A DNA stretch of 64,000 nt from VRUE01 sp963697805 (GCA_963697805.1 CAVOPB010000003.1:248001-312000), one strand, 5' to 3'; shown: positions 24,119 to 32,825, counted from the stretch's first letter. The notes: generated from the letters alone by a model not told the origin. Program-made: numbers and translations.

Positions 24119-26109
24119 AATTTCTCCGCGAGGAGCTGGAGCGCCACAACCACCGCTACTACGTCCTCGATGAACCCGAGATCGGCGACGATCAGTACGA
24201 CTCCCTGCTCGACGAGCTGCGCGAGATCGAGGCCGAGCACCCGGACCTGCTCGCTCCCGATTCGCCGACCCAGCGCGTCGGTGCGCCCCCGCTGGATCGT
24301 TTCGAACGGGTCGAGCACGCCGAGCAGATGCTCTCGCTCGCCAACGCCCGCAGCGAGGAGGAGCTGCGGGCCTGGGAGACGCGGTTGCGGAACCACCTGA
24401 AGCGCCTCGACATCGCCGCCTCGGAGTTCAGCTACACGACCGAGCCGAAGATCGACGGTCTCGCGATCACGCTCACCTATGAGGACGGGGTCCTCGTCCG
24501 CGGCGCGACTCGCGGCGACGGCCGGGTCGGAGAGGACGTGACCCGCAACCTGCGCACGATCAGGGCGATTCCATTGCGGATCGAGGATGCGCCGGAGCTG
24601 GTCGAAGTGCGCGGTGAGATCTACCTCCCGATCGCCGACTTCAAGGCGCTGAACGAGCGCCGCGCCGAGGCCGGCGAGCCGACCTTCGCCAACCCACGCA
24701 ATTCAGCCGCCGGGGCGATTCGCCAGCTCGACCCGGCGCTCGCGGCGGAACGCCCGCTCTCGATCTGGTGCTACGGGATCGGAGCCACCCGCGGGCTTGA
24801 CCTCGCGACGCACATCGACGAGGTCGGGTGGCTCGGCGAACGGGGGTTCAGGGTCAACCCCGACACCTCCCACCATGAGGGGGTCGAGTCGGTGGTCGAG
24901 CGCTGCCACCGATGGGAGGAGCGGCGCGAGGAGCTCGACTACGAGATCGACGGCGTGGTCGTCAAGGTCGACGAGCGGGCGCTGTGGCGCGAGCTCGGCG
25001 TCGTCGGCCGCGAGCCGCGCTGGGCGATCGCCTGGAAGTTCCCGCCGACGACGGCGACGACGAAGCTGCTCGACGTCGTCTGGAACGTCGGCCGCACCGG
25101 CCACCTGGTCCCGTTCGCGATGCTCGAGCCGGTCCACGTCGGCGGCGTCACGGTCTCGACCGCGACCCTCCACAACGAGGAGGACCTCGCCCGCAAGGAC
25201 GTCAGGGTCGGAGACGAGGTCGTGGTGATGCGCGCCGGTGATGTCATCCCGCAGGTCGTCGCTCCGCTGATCCAGAAACGCCCGAAGCGCACCCGCCGCG
25301 TCAAACCGCCGAAGCGCTGCCCCGCATGCAACACCGAGACCGTCAAGCCCGAGGACTCGGTCTTCACGATCTGCCCCAACCGGGCGGGCTGCCCCGGGCA
25401 GTCCTTCCAGCATGTCAAGCACTTCGTCAGCAAGGGGGCGATGGACATCGACGGCCTCGGCGAGAAGCAGGCGCTGCGGTTTCTCGAAGAGGGCCTGATC
25501 GCCGACGTCGCCGACATCTACGAGCTCGATGAGGGCAAGCTCGTCGGGCTCGAGGGGTTCGGCGAGATCTCCGCCCGCAACCTTCTGGCGGCGATCGATG
25601 CCTCGCGCGAGCGCCCGTTCAAGCGGGTCCTCTACGCGCTGGGACTGCCAGGCGTCGGCTACGTCACAGCCGAGGCGCTGGCCGATCATTTCGGCTCGAT
25701 CGACGCCCTTCACACCGCCGACCCCGAGCTGATCGAGGAGGTCGAGGGGGTGGGGCCGATCATGGCGGTCCAGATCGCCGAGTCGCTGGCCGACGAGCGC
25801 ACCTGGGATCTGGTCGAGAAGCTGCGCGAGAAGGGTCTGCGGCTCGAGCAGGACCCCTCGGAGCGGCGCCCGGCGGGTGGTGGCCCGCTCGAGGGGCGCA
25901 CGCTGGTCCTGACCGGCACCCTCGAGGACCTGACCCGCGAGGAGGCGGCGGCGCTGATCAAGTCAGCCGGCGGCAAGGTCGTCAACTCGGTCTCGAAAAA
26001 GACCGACTACGTCGTCGTCGGAGAGAACCCAGGGTCGAAGCTGGCGAAGGCCGAGGAGCTCGGGACCGAGGTCCTCGACGAACGGAGCCTGCGCGAGCTG
26101 GTTCAGTAG
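24082..26109 (+). CDS. ligA: NAD-dependent DNA ligase
   Basis: LigA (675 aa) seals nicks in replication and repair using NAD+. Domain Ia is seen in HNHRYYVLDEPEIGDDQYD. The adenylated lysine is in EPKIDG (K123). An OB fold follows, then a Cys4 zinc finger (CPAC...CPNRAGCPG, near 413-433), helix-hairpin-helix motifs and a C-terminal BRCT domain (from GGPLEGRTLVLTGTLEDL). ATG 24082 lies inside repeat R2, so the first dozen residues (MSASEGEPSKRAEF) are repeat-derived and match those of the GMC oxidoreductase. Its end overlaps the convergent carboxypeptidase gene by 7 nt. Confidence 0.96.
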   Translation: MSASEGEPSKRAEFLREELERHNHRYYVLDEPEIGDDQYDSLLDELREIEAEHPDLLAPDSPTQRVGAPPLDRFERVEHAEQMLSLANARSEEELRAWETRLRNHLKRLDIAASEFSYTTEPKIDGLAITLTYEDGVLVRGATRGDGRVGEDVTRNLRTIRAIPLRIEDAPELVEVRGEIYLPIADFKALNERRAEAGEPTFANPRNSAAGAIRQLDPALAAERPLSIWCYGIGATRGLDLATHIDEVGWLGERGFRVNPDTSHHEGVESVVERCHRWEERREELDYEIDGVVVKVDERALWRELGVVGREPRWAIAWKFPPTTATTKLLDVVWNVGRTGHLVPFAMLEPVHVGGVTVSTATLHNEEDLARKDVRVGDEVVVMRAGDVIPQVVAPLIQKRPKRTRRVKPPKRCPACNTETVKPEDSVFTICPNRAGCPGQSFQHVKHFVSKGAMDIDGLGEKQALRFLEEGLIADVADIYELDEGKLVGLEGFGEISARNLLAAIDASRERPFKRVLYALGLPGVGYVTAEALADHFGSIDALHTADPELIEEVEGVGPIMAVQIAESLADERTWDLVEKLREKGLRLEQDPSERRPAGGGPLEGRTLVLTGTLEDLTREEAAALIKSAGGKVVNSVSKKTDYVVVGENPGSKLAKAEELGTEVLDERSLRELVQ

Positions 26110-27347
26110 GCGGCGACGGCGGCGGCGATCCGATCCTGTTCGAGGTGGGCGAGGCCGAGGTCCCGCACCCCGCCCATCAGGATCGAGAAGATCATCGTCC
26201 GGCCGCTGCGGTTGAAGCAGTACCCGGAGAGGGCGCTGACCCCGGTCAGGGTGCCGGTCTTGACTCGGCAGCGGCCCGCGGCAGCGCTGCCGTCCATCCG
26301 GTCGGCGACCGTCCCTTCCCGGCCGGCGATGGCCAGGGAGTCGATGAAGTCTTCGCCGTATTCCTCGCCGCGCACGGCCTGCAGGAAGCGGACGACCTGG
26401 GCGGTCGAAGCTTTGCCGCTGCGGGTCAGGCCCGAGCCGTCGACGGCGTGGACGAAGGATCCCTGCGAGCGGGCGAACTGGGTCACGACCGCGGCCCCGG
26501 CCCCGGTGCTGCCGAAAGCCCCAAAGCGAGCCCCGAGGAGCTTGATCAGCGTCTCGGCGTAGTAGTTGTTGGAGGGCACGTTGGTCGCCGCCGCGAGCTT
26601 GGCGATCGTCGGCGAGCGGACCACCGCGACGGTTTCCGCGTCGGCAGGAGCCTTCGCGAGCGCCACCTGCGGCCTGACGTCGACGCTGGCGGCGTCGAGC
26701 GAGCGCGCCAGCTTGGTGGCCGCCAGCCGGGCCGGGTCGGAGGCGAAGCTGGTCGCGTTCGAACTCGAGTACCCAGAGTCGAAGGCGAGGCCCGAGAGCG
26801 GGCCGATGTAGGGGCTTGTCGCGTAGCCCGAGTCAGCGACGCCGCGGAGCCGGTCGAAGACCGTGTCGTCGGCATAGAGGCGCCCCTTGACGGCGCTGAT
26901 GCCGGCAGCACGGATCTGGGTCTTCAGCGCGTAGAGGTTGGTCCCGAGGCCGCCGAGGAACCTGTCGTAGAAGGACGGGGTGCCGAGCGCCGGGTCGCCG
27001 CCGCCGACCAGGTAGAGGCTGCCATCGAGGACGCCGCGGTCGTCGACGCTACCCGTCGCCTCGACCTTGGTCGGGATCCTGGTTTCGGGGCCGAGCCGGC
27101 CGATCGCCGTCGCGGTCGTGAACAGCTTCATGTTCGACGCCAGGGAGAGGCGCCGGTTCGGAGCCCGCCGGCAGACCACCCGGCCGGTGTCGGCATCGAG
27201 CACGAAGAGGCCGCTCGCCTGGCCGCCGCCACGGACGACCCGGCCCTGCAGGGTGCTGCACGATTCCGCCGCTGAGGCTCCTGATGCGCCGAGAATGACG
27301 CTCAGAGCGAGGATCAGCACGAATATTGAGGGGGGAGTCCACCGCAT
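26103..27347 (-). CDS. dacB: D-alanyl-D-alanine carboxypeptidase/endopeptidase, peptidase S13 (PBP4 type)
   Basis: This 414-aa exported enzyme trims peptidoglycan stem peptides. A signal peptide (IFVLILALSVILGASGASAA) leads. The penicillin-binding triad is complete: SNMK (S71, K74), SNN (259-261) and KTG (363-365). The VDGSGL motif typical of S13 is also present. AGGAG lies immediately before the ATG. It is divergent from the patatin gene, and the GGATAATCC between them offers -10-like sequence on both strands. Confidence 0.9.
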   Translation of the reverse strand: MRWTPPSIFVLILALSVILGASGASAAESCSTLQGRVVRGGGQASGLFVLDADTGRVVCRRAPNRRLSLASNMKLFTTATAIGRLGPETRIPTKVEATGSVDDRGVLDGSLYLVGGGDPALGTPSFYDRFLGGLGTNLYALKTQIRAAGISAVKGRLYADDTVFDRLRGVADSGYATSPYIGPLSGLAFDSGYSSSNATSFASDPARLAATKLARSLDAASVDVRPQVALAKAPADAETVAVVRSPTIAKLAAATNVPSNNYYAETLIKLLGARFGAFGSTGAGAAVVTQFARSQGSFVHAVDGSGLTRSGKASTAQVVRFLQAVRGEEYGEDFIDSLAIAGREGTVADRMDGSAAAGRCRVKTGTLTGVSALSGYCFNRSGRTMIFSILMGGVRDLGLAHLEQDRIAAAVAAY

Positions 27348-27354
27348 CTCCTGG

Positions 27355-27360
27355 GATAAT
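27355..27360 (+). promoter_or_regulatory. Candidate -10 box of leaderless patatin gene
   Basis: GATAAT ends 8 nt before ATG 27369 with no Shine-Dalgarno between, which suggests a leaderless mRNA. The symmetric GGATAATCC may also serve the divergent dacB gene. Confidence 0.45.
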
Positions 27361-27368
27361 CCACGTTG

Positions 27369-28622
27369 ATGGGCAAAGTTGTGGATATAGAGGCCTCGCG
27401 ACCGCGTCCCCGCAAAGGCCGGAAACGCCCGTCGAAGACCGCCCTGGTGCTCGGCGGCGGCGGGATGACCGGTGGCGTCTATGAGATCGGCGCCCTTCGC
27501 GCCCTCGACCTTCTCGCGGTCAACAGCACCGTCAACAACTTCGACATCTACGTCGGCACCAGCGCCGGCTCATTCGTCGCCAGCATGCTCGCCAACGGGG
27601 TCACCCCCGACGAAATGATGCAGGTGATCAACGAGCGGGTCCCCTCCGACCTCGACGATCTCGATCTCAGCAAGGTGCTGAAGCCCAACTACCTCGGTTT
27701 CATCGAGAAAGCGGCGGCGCTTCCGTGGCGGACGCTGGAGCTGCTTCGAAGCCTTGTTCGGATGGGGGATTTCTCGGCGATCGACGTTGGCGTCGGCCTC
27801 GCCGAGGCGCTGCCCACGGGCGTCTATTCCGGCCACGGCATCGCCGACTACATCGAGGGCGTTCTCGGGGAATCCGGCCGTAGCAACGACTTCCGCCTGC
27901 TCGACCCCGAGCTCTATCTCACGGCAACGGACCTCGACACATGCGAGCGGATCGTGTTCGGTGAGGACAAATGGGCCGACGTGCCGATCTCGAAGGCGGT
28001 CCAGTGCTCCACCGCGCTCCCCCTCGTCTACAAACCGGTCGAGCTCAAGGGGCGCCACCTTCTCGATGGCGGCATCCGCTCGACCACCAACGTCGACATC
28101 GCGGTCGAGAAGGGAGCCAAGTTCATCGTCGTCGTCAACCCCCTGGTCCCCTATGTCAACGACTTCGAGAGGTCCCTGACGACGGTCTTCGGCACCCGCG
28201 CCCGCCGTGTCGCCGACATGGGGCTGCCGGCGATCGCGAGCCAGACCTTCCGCCTGATCGCCCACGCCCGCCTCCACGAGGCGGTAGCCCACTGGGAGGA
28301 GAAATACCCCGGCGTCGACATCATCCTGGTCGAGCCCGAGCCCAATGACGAGCTGATGTTCGGGACGCCGATCATGGACTACTCGCGGCGGCTGGAAATC
28401 GGCAAGCACGGCTTCGAGTCGGTGACCGCGACACTCGCCCAGGACTACGATCGCTACGGCGAGATCGCCGAGCGCCACGGGCTCGAGATCTCCGGCCGGC
28501 GTGTCCAGCGCGTTGTCGAGCGGGCCGCCGAGGAGGAGCCGGAGCAGACCTCGGCCTGGCGGCGTGTCCTCGAGCAGACGACCTCGGCCCTGCTGCGGCA
28601 ATCCGGCGAGGAGGCCTCCTAG
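27369..28622 (+). CDS. Patatin-like phospholipase family protein
   Basis: This 417-aa protein carries the patatin Ser-Asp dyad: oxyanion-hole GGGGMTGG (29-36), nucleophile elbow GTSAG (S65) and DGG (D233). A basic N-terminal tail of about 23 residues precedes the fold. No signal peptide or membrane helix is evident. It probably hydrolyses phospholipids or other acyl lipids. The physiological substrate is unknown. TTG 27366 is an alternative start. It is convergent with an acyl-CoA synthetase, separated by two large palindromes. Confidence 0.88.
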   Translation: MGKVVDIEASRPRPRKGRKRPSKTALVLGGGGMTGGVYEIGALRALDLLAVNSTVNNFDIYVGTSAGSFVASMLANGVTPDEMMQVINERVPSDLDDLDLSKVLKPNYLGFIEKAAALPWRTLELLRSLVRMGDFSAIDVGVGLAEALPTGVYSGHGIADYIEGVLGESGRSNDFRLLDPELYLTATDLDTCERIVFGEDKWADVPISKAVQCSTALPLVYKPVELKGRHLLDGGIRSTTNVDIAVEKGAKFIVVVNPLVPYVNDFERSLTTVFGTRARRVADMGLPAIASQTFRLIAHARLHEAVAHWEEKYPGVDIILVEPEPNDELMFGTPIMDYSRRLEIGKHGFESVTATLAQDYDRYGEIAERHGLEISGRRVQRVVERAAEEEPEQTSAWRRVLEQTTSALLRQSGEEAS

Positions 28623-28638
28623 ATCCGCGGATCAAGGA

Positions 28639-28717
28639 GGAGGGGCAATATGCCTCTCCTCGCGCTATCCGGCTACGCCGGTAGCGCCGCGCTTCGGCAG
28701 AGGCACATTGCCCCTCC
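28639..28717. repeat. Large imperfect palindrome 1 between convergent genes
   Basis: GGAGGGGCAATATGCCTCT (28639-28657) pairs with 28699-28717 at 18 of 19 positions. The loop contains a second hairpin around CCGGCTACGCCGG. It lies just after the patatin stop and probably acts as a terminator. Its arm sequence is related to the palindromes at 28777 and 22298. Confidence 0.65.
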
Positions 28718-28776
28718 ACTCAGGCCGCCCACCTGTTCGGCAGCTGCATCGAACCGGGCAGAGGCCTGTGTAGGAG

Positions 28777-28840
28777 GGTTGTTGCCTCTCCCCGGAGCGG
28801 CGCTACCCGAAGGGACAGCGAACGGGGGGAGGCAACAACC
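28777..28840. repeat. Large imperfect palindrome 2 between convergent genes
   Basis: GGTTGTTGCCTCTCCCCG (28777-28794) pairs with 28823-28840 at 17 of 18 positions, 15 bp before the fadD stop. With palindrome 1 it fills most of the 232-bp gap. No coding potential is seen in this gap. Confidence 0.65.
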
Positions 28841-28854
28841 GTCCCCCGCAACCC

Positions 28855-30639
28855 TCAGCCGGCGTAGAGCTTCTCGATCTCCGGTGCGTGCTTCTGGGCG
28901 ACGACGGCGCGCTTGACCTTCAGCGTCGGCGTCAGCTCGCCGCTCTCCTGTGAGAGGTCGCGCGGCAGGATCGCGATCTTCTTGATCTGCTCGACCCGGG
29001 CGAATTTCTCGTTGATCGCGTCGACGTGGTCTTCGATCGATTTCCGGATCTCGGGATTCGAGCTGAGTTGCTCGGGGTCCTCCGCCAGGCCGTGCTCCTT
29101 GGCGTAGGCGACGACTTCTTCGGGGTCCAGAGTCACCAGCGCCACCAGGTACGGCTGGCGGTCGCCGACGACAACGCACTGGGAGACGAGCGGGTGCTGC
29201 TTGATCTCGTTCTCTAGGTTCGCCGGGGTGATGTTCTTGCCGCCCGCGGTGATGATGATGTCCTTTTTGCGGCCGGTGATCTTGATGAACCCGTCGTCGT
29301 CGATCGAGCCGATGTCACCGGTGTGCAGCCAGCCGTCGACGATCGTCTCCCTCGTCGCCTCCTCGTTCTTGTAGTAGCCCTGGAACACGTTCGGGCCCTT
29401 GACGAGGATCTCGCCGTCGTTGGCGATCCGGATCTCGCACCCGGGGAACGGCTTGCCGATCGTCCCGATCTTGAAGTCGTCGGGCGAGGAGATCGTCGCC
29501 GCCGTCGACGTCTCCGTCATCCCCCAGCCCTCGAGGACGAGGACGCCGGCGGAGTCGAAGAAGCGGAGGATGTCGGGGCTGATCGGCGCGGCGCCGGAGA
29601 CCGCCAAGCGCAGCTTGCCGCCGAACAGGCCGCGGATTTTCGAGAGCACCCGCTGGTCTGCGAACTCGTACTGTTTGCGGAGCAGGAAGCCGGGGCTGCG
29701 ACCCGACCGTTCGGCGTCGCGCATCCTGCCGCCGACCCTGATCGCCCAGTCGAAGATCGCCTTTTTCAGGCCGCCCTCTTTTTCCATCCCGCTGGTCGCG
29801 GCGGTGTAGATCTTCTCGAAGATCCGCGGCACCGAGGGGAAATAGGTCGGTTTCAGTTCGGCGAGGTTGGGGAGGATCTTCAGCGGGTCCCGCTCCCAGT
29901 AGGCGAGGGTGGCGCCGAGGTCGAAGCTGCCGAGCTGGATCAGGAGGGCGAACGAGTGGGCGAGGGGGAGGTAGAGATAGGTGACGTCTTCCCCTTCGAT
30001 GACGCTCGTCTCGTTGACCATGTCGAGCATCGAGCGGTAGTTGCCGTGGGTGATCACGCAGCCCTTCGGCGGGCCGGTCGTTCCCGAGGTGTAGATGAAG
30101 GTGCAGACGTCGTCACGGGTAACGGCGCTCCAGCGCTTCTCCCAAGCGCCGCCGTCGCCACTGCCGCGGGCGGCCAGCTGATCGAGCGAGATCGCGTCGT
30201 CGCTGGAGCCGGTCATCCGGATCACCTGCTCGAGCACCGGCAGCTGGTCGCGGACCTCGCGGATCTTCTCCAGCTGTTCGTCGTCCTCGACGACCACCAC
30301 CTTGGCGTCGGAGTTCTCGAGCACGTACTGGCACTCCTCGGGCGAGTTCGTCTGGTAGACCGGGACGACGACGGCGCCGATCGAGAGGGCGGCGAAGTCG
30401 AGGTAGGTCCACTCGGGGCGGGTGTTGCCGAGGATCGAAACCTTGTCGCCCTTCTCGACACCGAGGTTGACGAGTCCGAGCGCGAGCGGGAGGACGGTCT
30501 CCTCGACCTCCCGGAAGCTGCGGCTGACCCATCCCTCGCCGTCCTTGTAGCGAATCGCGGGAGCGTCCCCGTACAACTCCGCCGCACGCGGCAACAGATC
30601 CGCAATCGTCGCGGATTTCGTTCCCCGCTCCTCCATCAC
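28855..30639 (-). CDS. Long-chain fatty acid-CoA ligase (AMP-dependent synthetase)
   Basis: This 594-aa member of the ANL superfamily activates fatty acids to acyl-CoA through an acyl-AMP. The ATP/AMP motifs are YTSGTTGPPKGCVITHGNYR (central) and GWGMTETS. WLHTGDIG and the C-terminal hinge GRKKDIIITAGGKNITPANL are also clear. It resembles the FadD15-like, AMP-forming long-chain synthetases of actinobacteria. It may act on fatty acids freed by the neighbouring patatin. The CAT start at 30639 matches the normal N-terminus. Confidence 0.93.
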   Translation of the reverse strand: MMEERGTKSATIADLLPRAAELYGDAPAIRYKDGEGWVSRSFREVEETVLPLALGLVNLGVEKGDKVSILGNTRPEWTYLDFAALSIGAVVVPVYQTNSPEECQYVLENSDAKVVVVEDDEQLEKIREVRDQLPVLEQVIRMTGSSDDAISLDQLAARGSGDGGAWEKRWSAVTRDDVCTFIYTSGTTGPPKGCVITHGNYRSMLDMVNETSVIEGEDVTYLYLPLAHSFALLIQLGSFDLGATLAYWERDPLKILPNLAELKPTYFPSVPRIFEKIYTAATSGMEKEGGLKKAIFDWAIRVGGRMRDAERSGRSPGFLLRKQYEFADQRVLSKIRGLFGGKLRLAVSGAAPISPDILRFFDSAGVLVLEGWGMTETSTAATISSPDDFKIGTIGKPFPGCEIRIANDGEILVKGPNVFQGYYKNEEATRETIVDGWLHTGDIGSIDDDGFIKITGRKKDIIITAGGKNITPANLENEIKQHPLVSQCVVVGDRQPYLVALVTLDPEEVVAYAKEHGLAEDPEQLSSNPEIRKSIEDHVDAINEKFARVEQIKKIAILPRDLSQESGELTPTLKVKRAVVAQKHAPEIEKLYAG

Positions 30640-30671
30640 GGGGAGTCTAGTTCAAGAGCGAGAGCTGGTCT

Positions 30672-30863
30672 CTAGGCGGCGGAGGCGCGCCGTTCCCTGC
30701 TCGGGGCGATCGCGAGGGCGTGTCTCAGCGACGTCTCGAACAGCGACCTGTCGATTCTGCCGTGAAATATCGGCACCCCCAACTCCACGCATTTGCCGAT
30801 CACCTCCTGCCTTTTCATGTGCATCTCCTCGGCAAGCTCCGACGGAGTGAGGTGATTGGCCAC
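30672..30863 (-). CDS. Small IF2_N/HTH-like protein (63 aa)
   Basis: No named family is certain. The segment LTPSELAEEMHMKRQEVIGK followed by CVELGVPIFHGRID resembles the small helical domain found at the N-terminus of initiation factor IF-2 and some HTH regulators. The tail is basic. GTG 30863 is supported by a strong GGGAGG Shine-Dalgarno 7-8 nt upstream. A SigB-type promoter (GTTTGA-N15-GGGTAA) lies about 40 nt before the start, so the gene may be stress induced. Confidence 0.7.
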   Translation of the reverse strand: MANHLTPSELAEEMHMKRQEVIGKCVELGVPIFHGRIDRSLFETSLRHALAIAPSRERRASAA

Positions 30864-30903
30864 GGCAGACCTCCCAGGTCGCTGAAATCGAGTAGGCAGA
30901 TAC

Positions 30904-30930
30904 TTACCCGGCTGTGCGGACGTGTCAAAC
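30904..30930 (-). promoter_or_regulatory. SigB-type promoter for the small IF2_N-like gene
   Basis: Read on the minus strand: GTTTGA (30930-30925), 15-nt spacer, GGGTAA (30909-30904). This fits the GTTT-N12..15-GGGTA pattern of SigB/SigF regulons. It lies 41 nt upstream of the GTG start, leaving room for the GGGAGG Shine-Dalgarno. Confidence 0.55.
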
Positions 30931-30995
30931 GATCCGCCGCAAATTGCGCCTATTTCGCACGGCCTGGGGCGCGATGTGCCGCGATCCGAGACCGC

Positions 30996-31001
30996 GATAA
31001 T
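30996..31001 (+). promoter_or_regulatory. Candidate -10 box of leaderless DsbA-like gene
   Basis: GATAAT ends 6 nt before ATG 31008. No Shine-Dalgarno is present. Confidence 0.45.
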
Positions 31002-31007
31002 GCATCG

Positions 31008-31733
31008 ATGGCAGAAGCTGCAGCCACCCCGATCCCCCGTCGGGGCCGCCCCTTCGTGATCATCGTCCTTGCGTTGACGGTCCTGGCGCTCGGCTACGCC
31101 CTGGTCCAGGCCGCGACCAGGGAAGCGGGCAGCGACGTGGTCAGGGTCTCGGGCATCGAGGAAGCGCAGGAGATCTTCGGTGGGGTGCCTCAGGAAGGCG
31201 ACCGACTCGGCTCCTCCGACGCTCCGGTGACGATCCAGGTCTTCACCGACCTGCAGTGCTCGACCTGCCGCCAGGACTTCCTCGGCATCGTTCCGACCCT
31301 GACCGAAGACTTCGCCCGGCCCGGGGACGCCCAACTCCTGATGCGTCACTACTCGGTCGCCGAGAACGAACTCGAGCTCGGCTTCTACGGCGCCGAGGCG
31401 GCCGCCCAGCAGGGGTACGGCTGGCAGTACACCTATCTCTTCTTCCGCAACCAGGACGAGGCCGAGAGGTTCGGCATCGACGAAGACTTTCTCGAATCCC
31501 TGGCCGGATCGATCGGCGAGCTCGAAATCGAAGAATGGCGGGAATACCTCGACGATCAGGGCGGCCCGGACGGCGAAATCACGTCCCGGCTAAAGGGCTA
31601 TGACGAATTGGGGAGCGACCTCGGGATCCGGACCGGGCTGGCGGCGATCGTGTCCGGCCCGAGCGGGACCCGGACACTCCAGGACGGCCCCAGCCTGGCG
31701 AGGGTCGAACGCGCCATCGAAGCCGTCAACTGA
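31008..31733 (+). CDS. Membrane-anchored DsbA-like thioredoxin-fold protein
   Basis: A single N-terminal membrane helix (PFVIIVLALTVLALGYALV) anchors a 241-aa protein whose extracytoplasmic domain has the thioredoxin active site CSTC within VFTDLQCSTCRQDFLG. The DsbA/DsbG-type helical insertion includes EAAAQQGYGWQYTYLFF. It may form or shuffle disulfides in exported proteins. ATG 31008 is taken because the -10 box and the hydrophobic anchor fit it. It is divergent from the small SigB-type gene. Confidence 0.85.
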   Translation: MAEAAATPIPRRGRPFVIIVLALTVLALGYALVQAATREAGSDVVRVSGIEEAQEIFGGVPQEGDRLGSSDAPVTIQVFTDLQCSTCRQDFLGIVPTLTEDFARPGDAQLLMRHYSVAENELELGFYGAEAAAQQGYGWQYTYLFFRNQDEAERFGIDEDFLESLAGSIGELEIEEWREYLDDQGGPDGEITSRLKGYDELGSDLGIRTGLAAIVSGPSGTRTLQDGPSLARVERAIEAVN

Positions 31734-32232
31734 GGGCGCCGGCGATGAACCCGGCCTTGGCGTCGGTGTATCCCTCGCGGTCGTGCTCGAACTGATCGGC
31801 CAGCCGGCGCTTCAGGGCCACGTACTCCGCCGCCGTCGCGTGGTCGGCCCGCAGGAGTTCGCGGAAGGCGAGCTCGTCGTCGTACCGGGGGCTTCCGACC
31901 GGGACGAGGTGAAGGTGGTGGGTGCGCCGCCGCGGGTCGGGTTTGCAGAACCAGTGCATCTCGGCGGCCAGGTACGGCGCGTAGAGGTAGTCGAGCTCGG
32001 CCAGGGGCTCGAAACAGGCCCGCGAGGAGGAGAGATCGGCGACGCCGACGAGGATGTCGATGATCGGCTTGGCGTCGAGCCTGGGGACGGCGGTGCTGCC
32101 GACGTGGTGGATGCCGCCGACGGCCCACTCTCCGATCGCCCGATCGAGTAGCCGGCGCTCTTCCTCGAACTTGGCCGGCCACCGGGGGTCGTATGCGACC
32201 AGGCGGATCGGCTCGTCGGCCGGCTCGCTCAG
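31726..32232 (-). CDS. GrpB family protein (UPF0157), probable CTG start
   Basis: The domain IRLVAYDPRWPAKFEEERRL, HHVGSTAVPRLDAKPIIDIL and HLHLVPVGSPRYDDELAFR is the GrpB/nucleotidyltransferase-like fold seen in UPF0157 proteins. Its activity is not established. The only long in-frame ATG (32331) would need about 100 bp of overlap with the VOC gene. A better start is CTG 32232, 5 nt after GGGAGG, giving 168 aa, the family's normal length. Its end overlaps the convergent DsbA-like gene by 8 nt. Confidence 0.8.
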   Translation of the reverse strand: MSEPADEPIRLVAYDPRWPAKFEEERRLLDRAIGEWAVGGIHHVGSTAVPRLDAKPIIDILVGVADLSSSRACFEPLAELDYLYAPYLAAEMHWFCKPDPRRRTHHLHLVPVGSPRYDDELAFRELLRADHATAAEYVALKRRLADQFEHDREGYTDAKAGFIAGALS

Positions 32233-32245
32233 CGCCGCCTCCCGG

Positions 32246-32665
32246 TCAATCGCCGGAGACCGGAGGTCGGTAGGTGCCGAACGACCAGAGGTTCCCCTCA
32301 AGGTCACGGGCGCTGAAGTCGCGTGACCCATAGCTCTGGTCGCTCAGCGCACGGACGATCGTCGCCCCGGCCTCGACCGCGCGACGATGGAGGGCATCGG
32401 CGTCCTCGATGACGACGTAGAGGCTCACGGTCGATGCCAGGGGCTGCGGCTCGTTCCCTCCCATCCACCCGGAGGGGTCCGCCTGGCCGAGCATGATCAG
32501 CTGGTCGCCGAGCTCCAGCTCGCCGTGCATCATCGCCCCCGAGTCGTCGCGGTAGACGACGCGCTCGCTGAGCCCGAAGGCTCTGCCCAGCCACTCGATC
32601 GCGGCATCGGGGTCGCGGTAGCGGACAACGGGATAGATCGTCTGGCTCCTGACCTGGTCGTTCAC
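32246..32665 (-). CDS. VOC family (glyoxalase/bleomycin-resistance-like) protein
   Basis: This 139-aa protein has the VOC fold pattern: IYPVVRYRDPDAAIEWLGRA, a central MMHGELELGD and the C-terminal SRDFSARDLEGNLWSFGTY. These often hold metal-binding Glu/His residues. The substrate is unknown. GTG 32665 has a GAGGAGG Shine-Dalgarno 6 nt upstream. Its TGA lies just ahead of the GrpB Shine-Dalgarno, so the two genes form an operon. Confidence 0.87.
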   Translation of the reverse strand: MNDQVRSQTIYPVVRYRDPDAAIEWLGRAFGLSERVVYRDDSGAMMHGELELGDQLIMLGQADPSGWMGGNEPQPLASTVSLYVVIEDADALHRRAVEAGATIVRALSDQSYGSRDFSARDLEGNLWSFGTYRPPVSGD

Positions 32666-32751
32666 TGCTGCCTCCTCTGAATCGGGTGAAGCCAGGCTAG
32701 GTCGATCGCGTCGCGCGCTGAGGTCCTACGCGGGTCATCTCTATTGAAACA

Positions 32752-32825
32752 TCGGGGCGCCCGGATTTGAACCGGGGACCTCACCGACCCGAACGGTGCG
32801 CGCTACCAGGCTGCGCCACGCCCCG
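32752..32825 (-). tRNA. tRNA-Pro (anticodon CGG)
   Basis: The minus strand folds as a full cloverleaf of 74 nt. The acceptor stem is CGGGGCG/CGCCCCG with discriminator A. The D arm is GGCGCAGCCTGGTAGCGC. The anticodon stem CACCG/CGGTG surrounds the loop TTCGGGT. The T arm is CCCGGTTCAAATCCGGG. CCA is not encoded. Confidence 0.95.

Noticed and set aside
30720..31007. Longer N-terminus for the DsbA-like protein
   Set aside because: Upstream codons overlap the divergent small gene and its promoter; the membrane anchor and -10 box fit ATG 31008.
32752..32825. tRNA-Pro as an integration site for a mobile element
   Set aside because: No integrase, no duplicated tRNA 3' end and no change in gene style on either side were seen.
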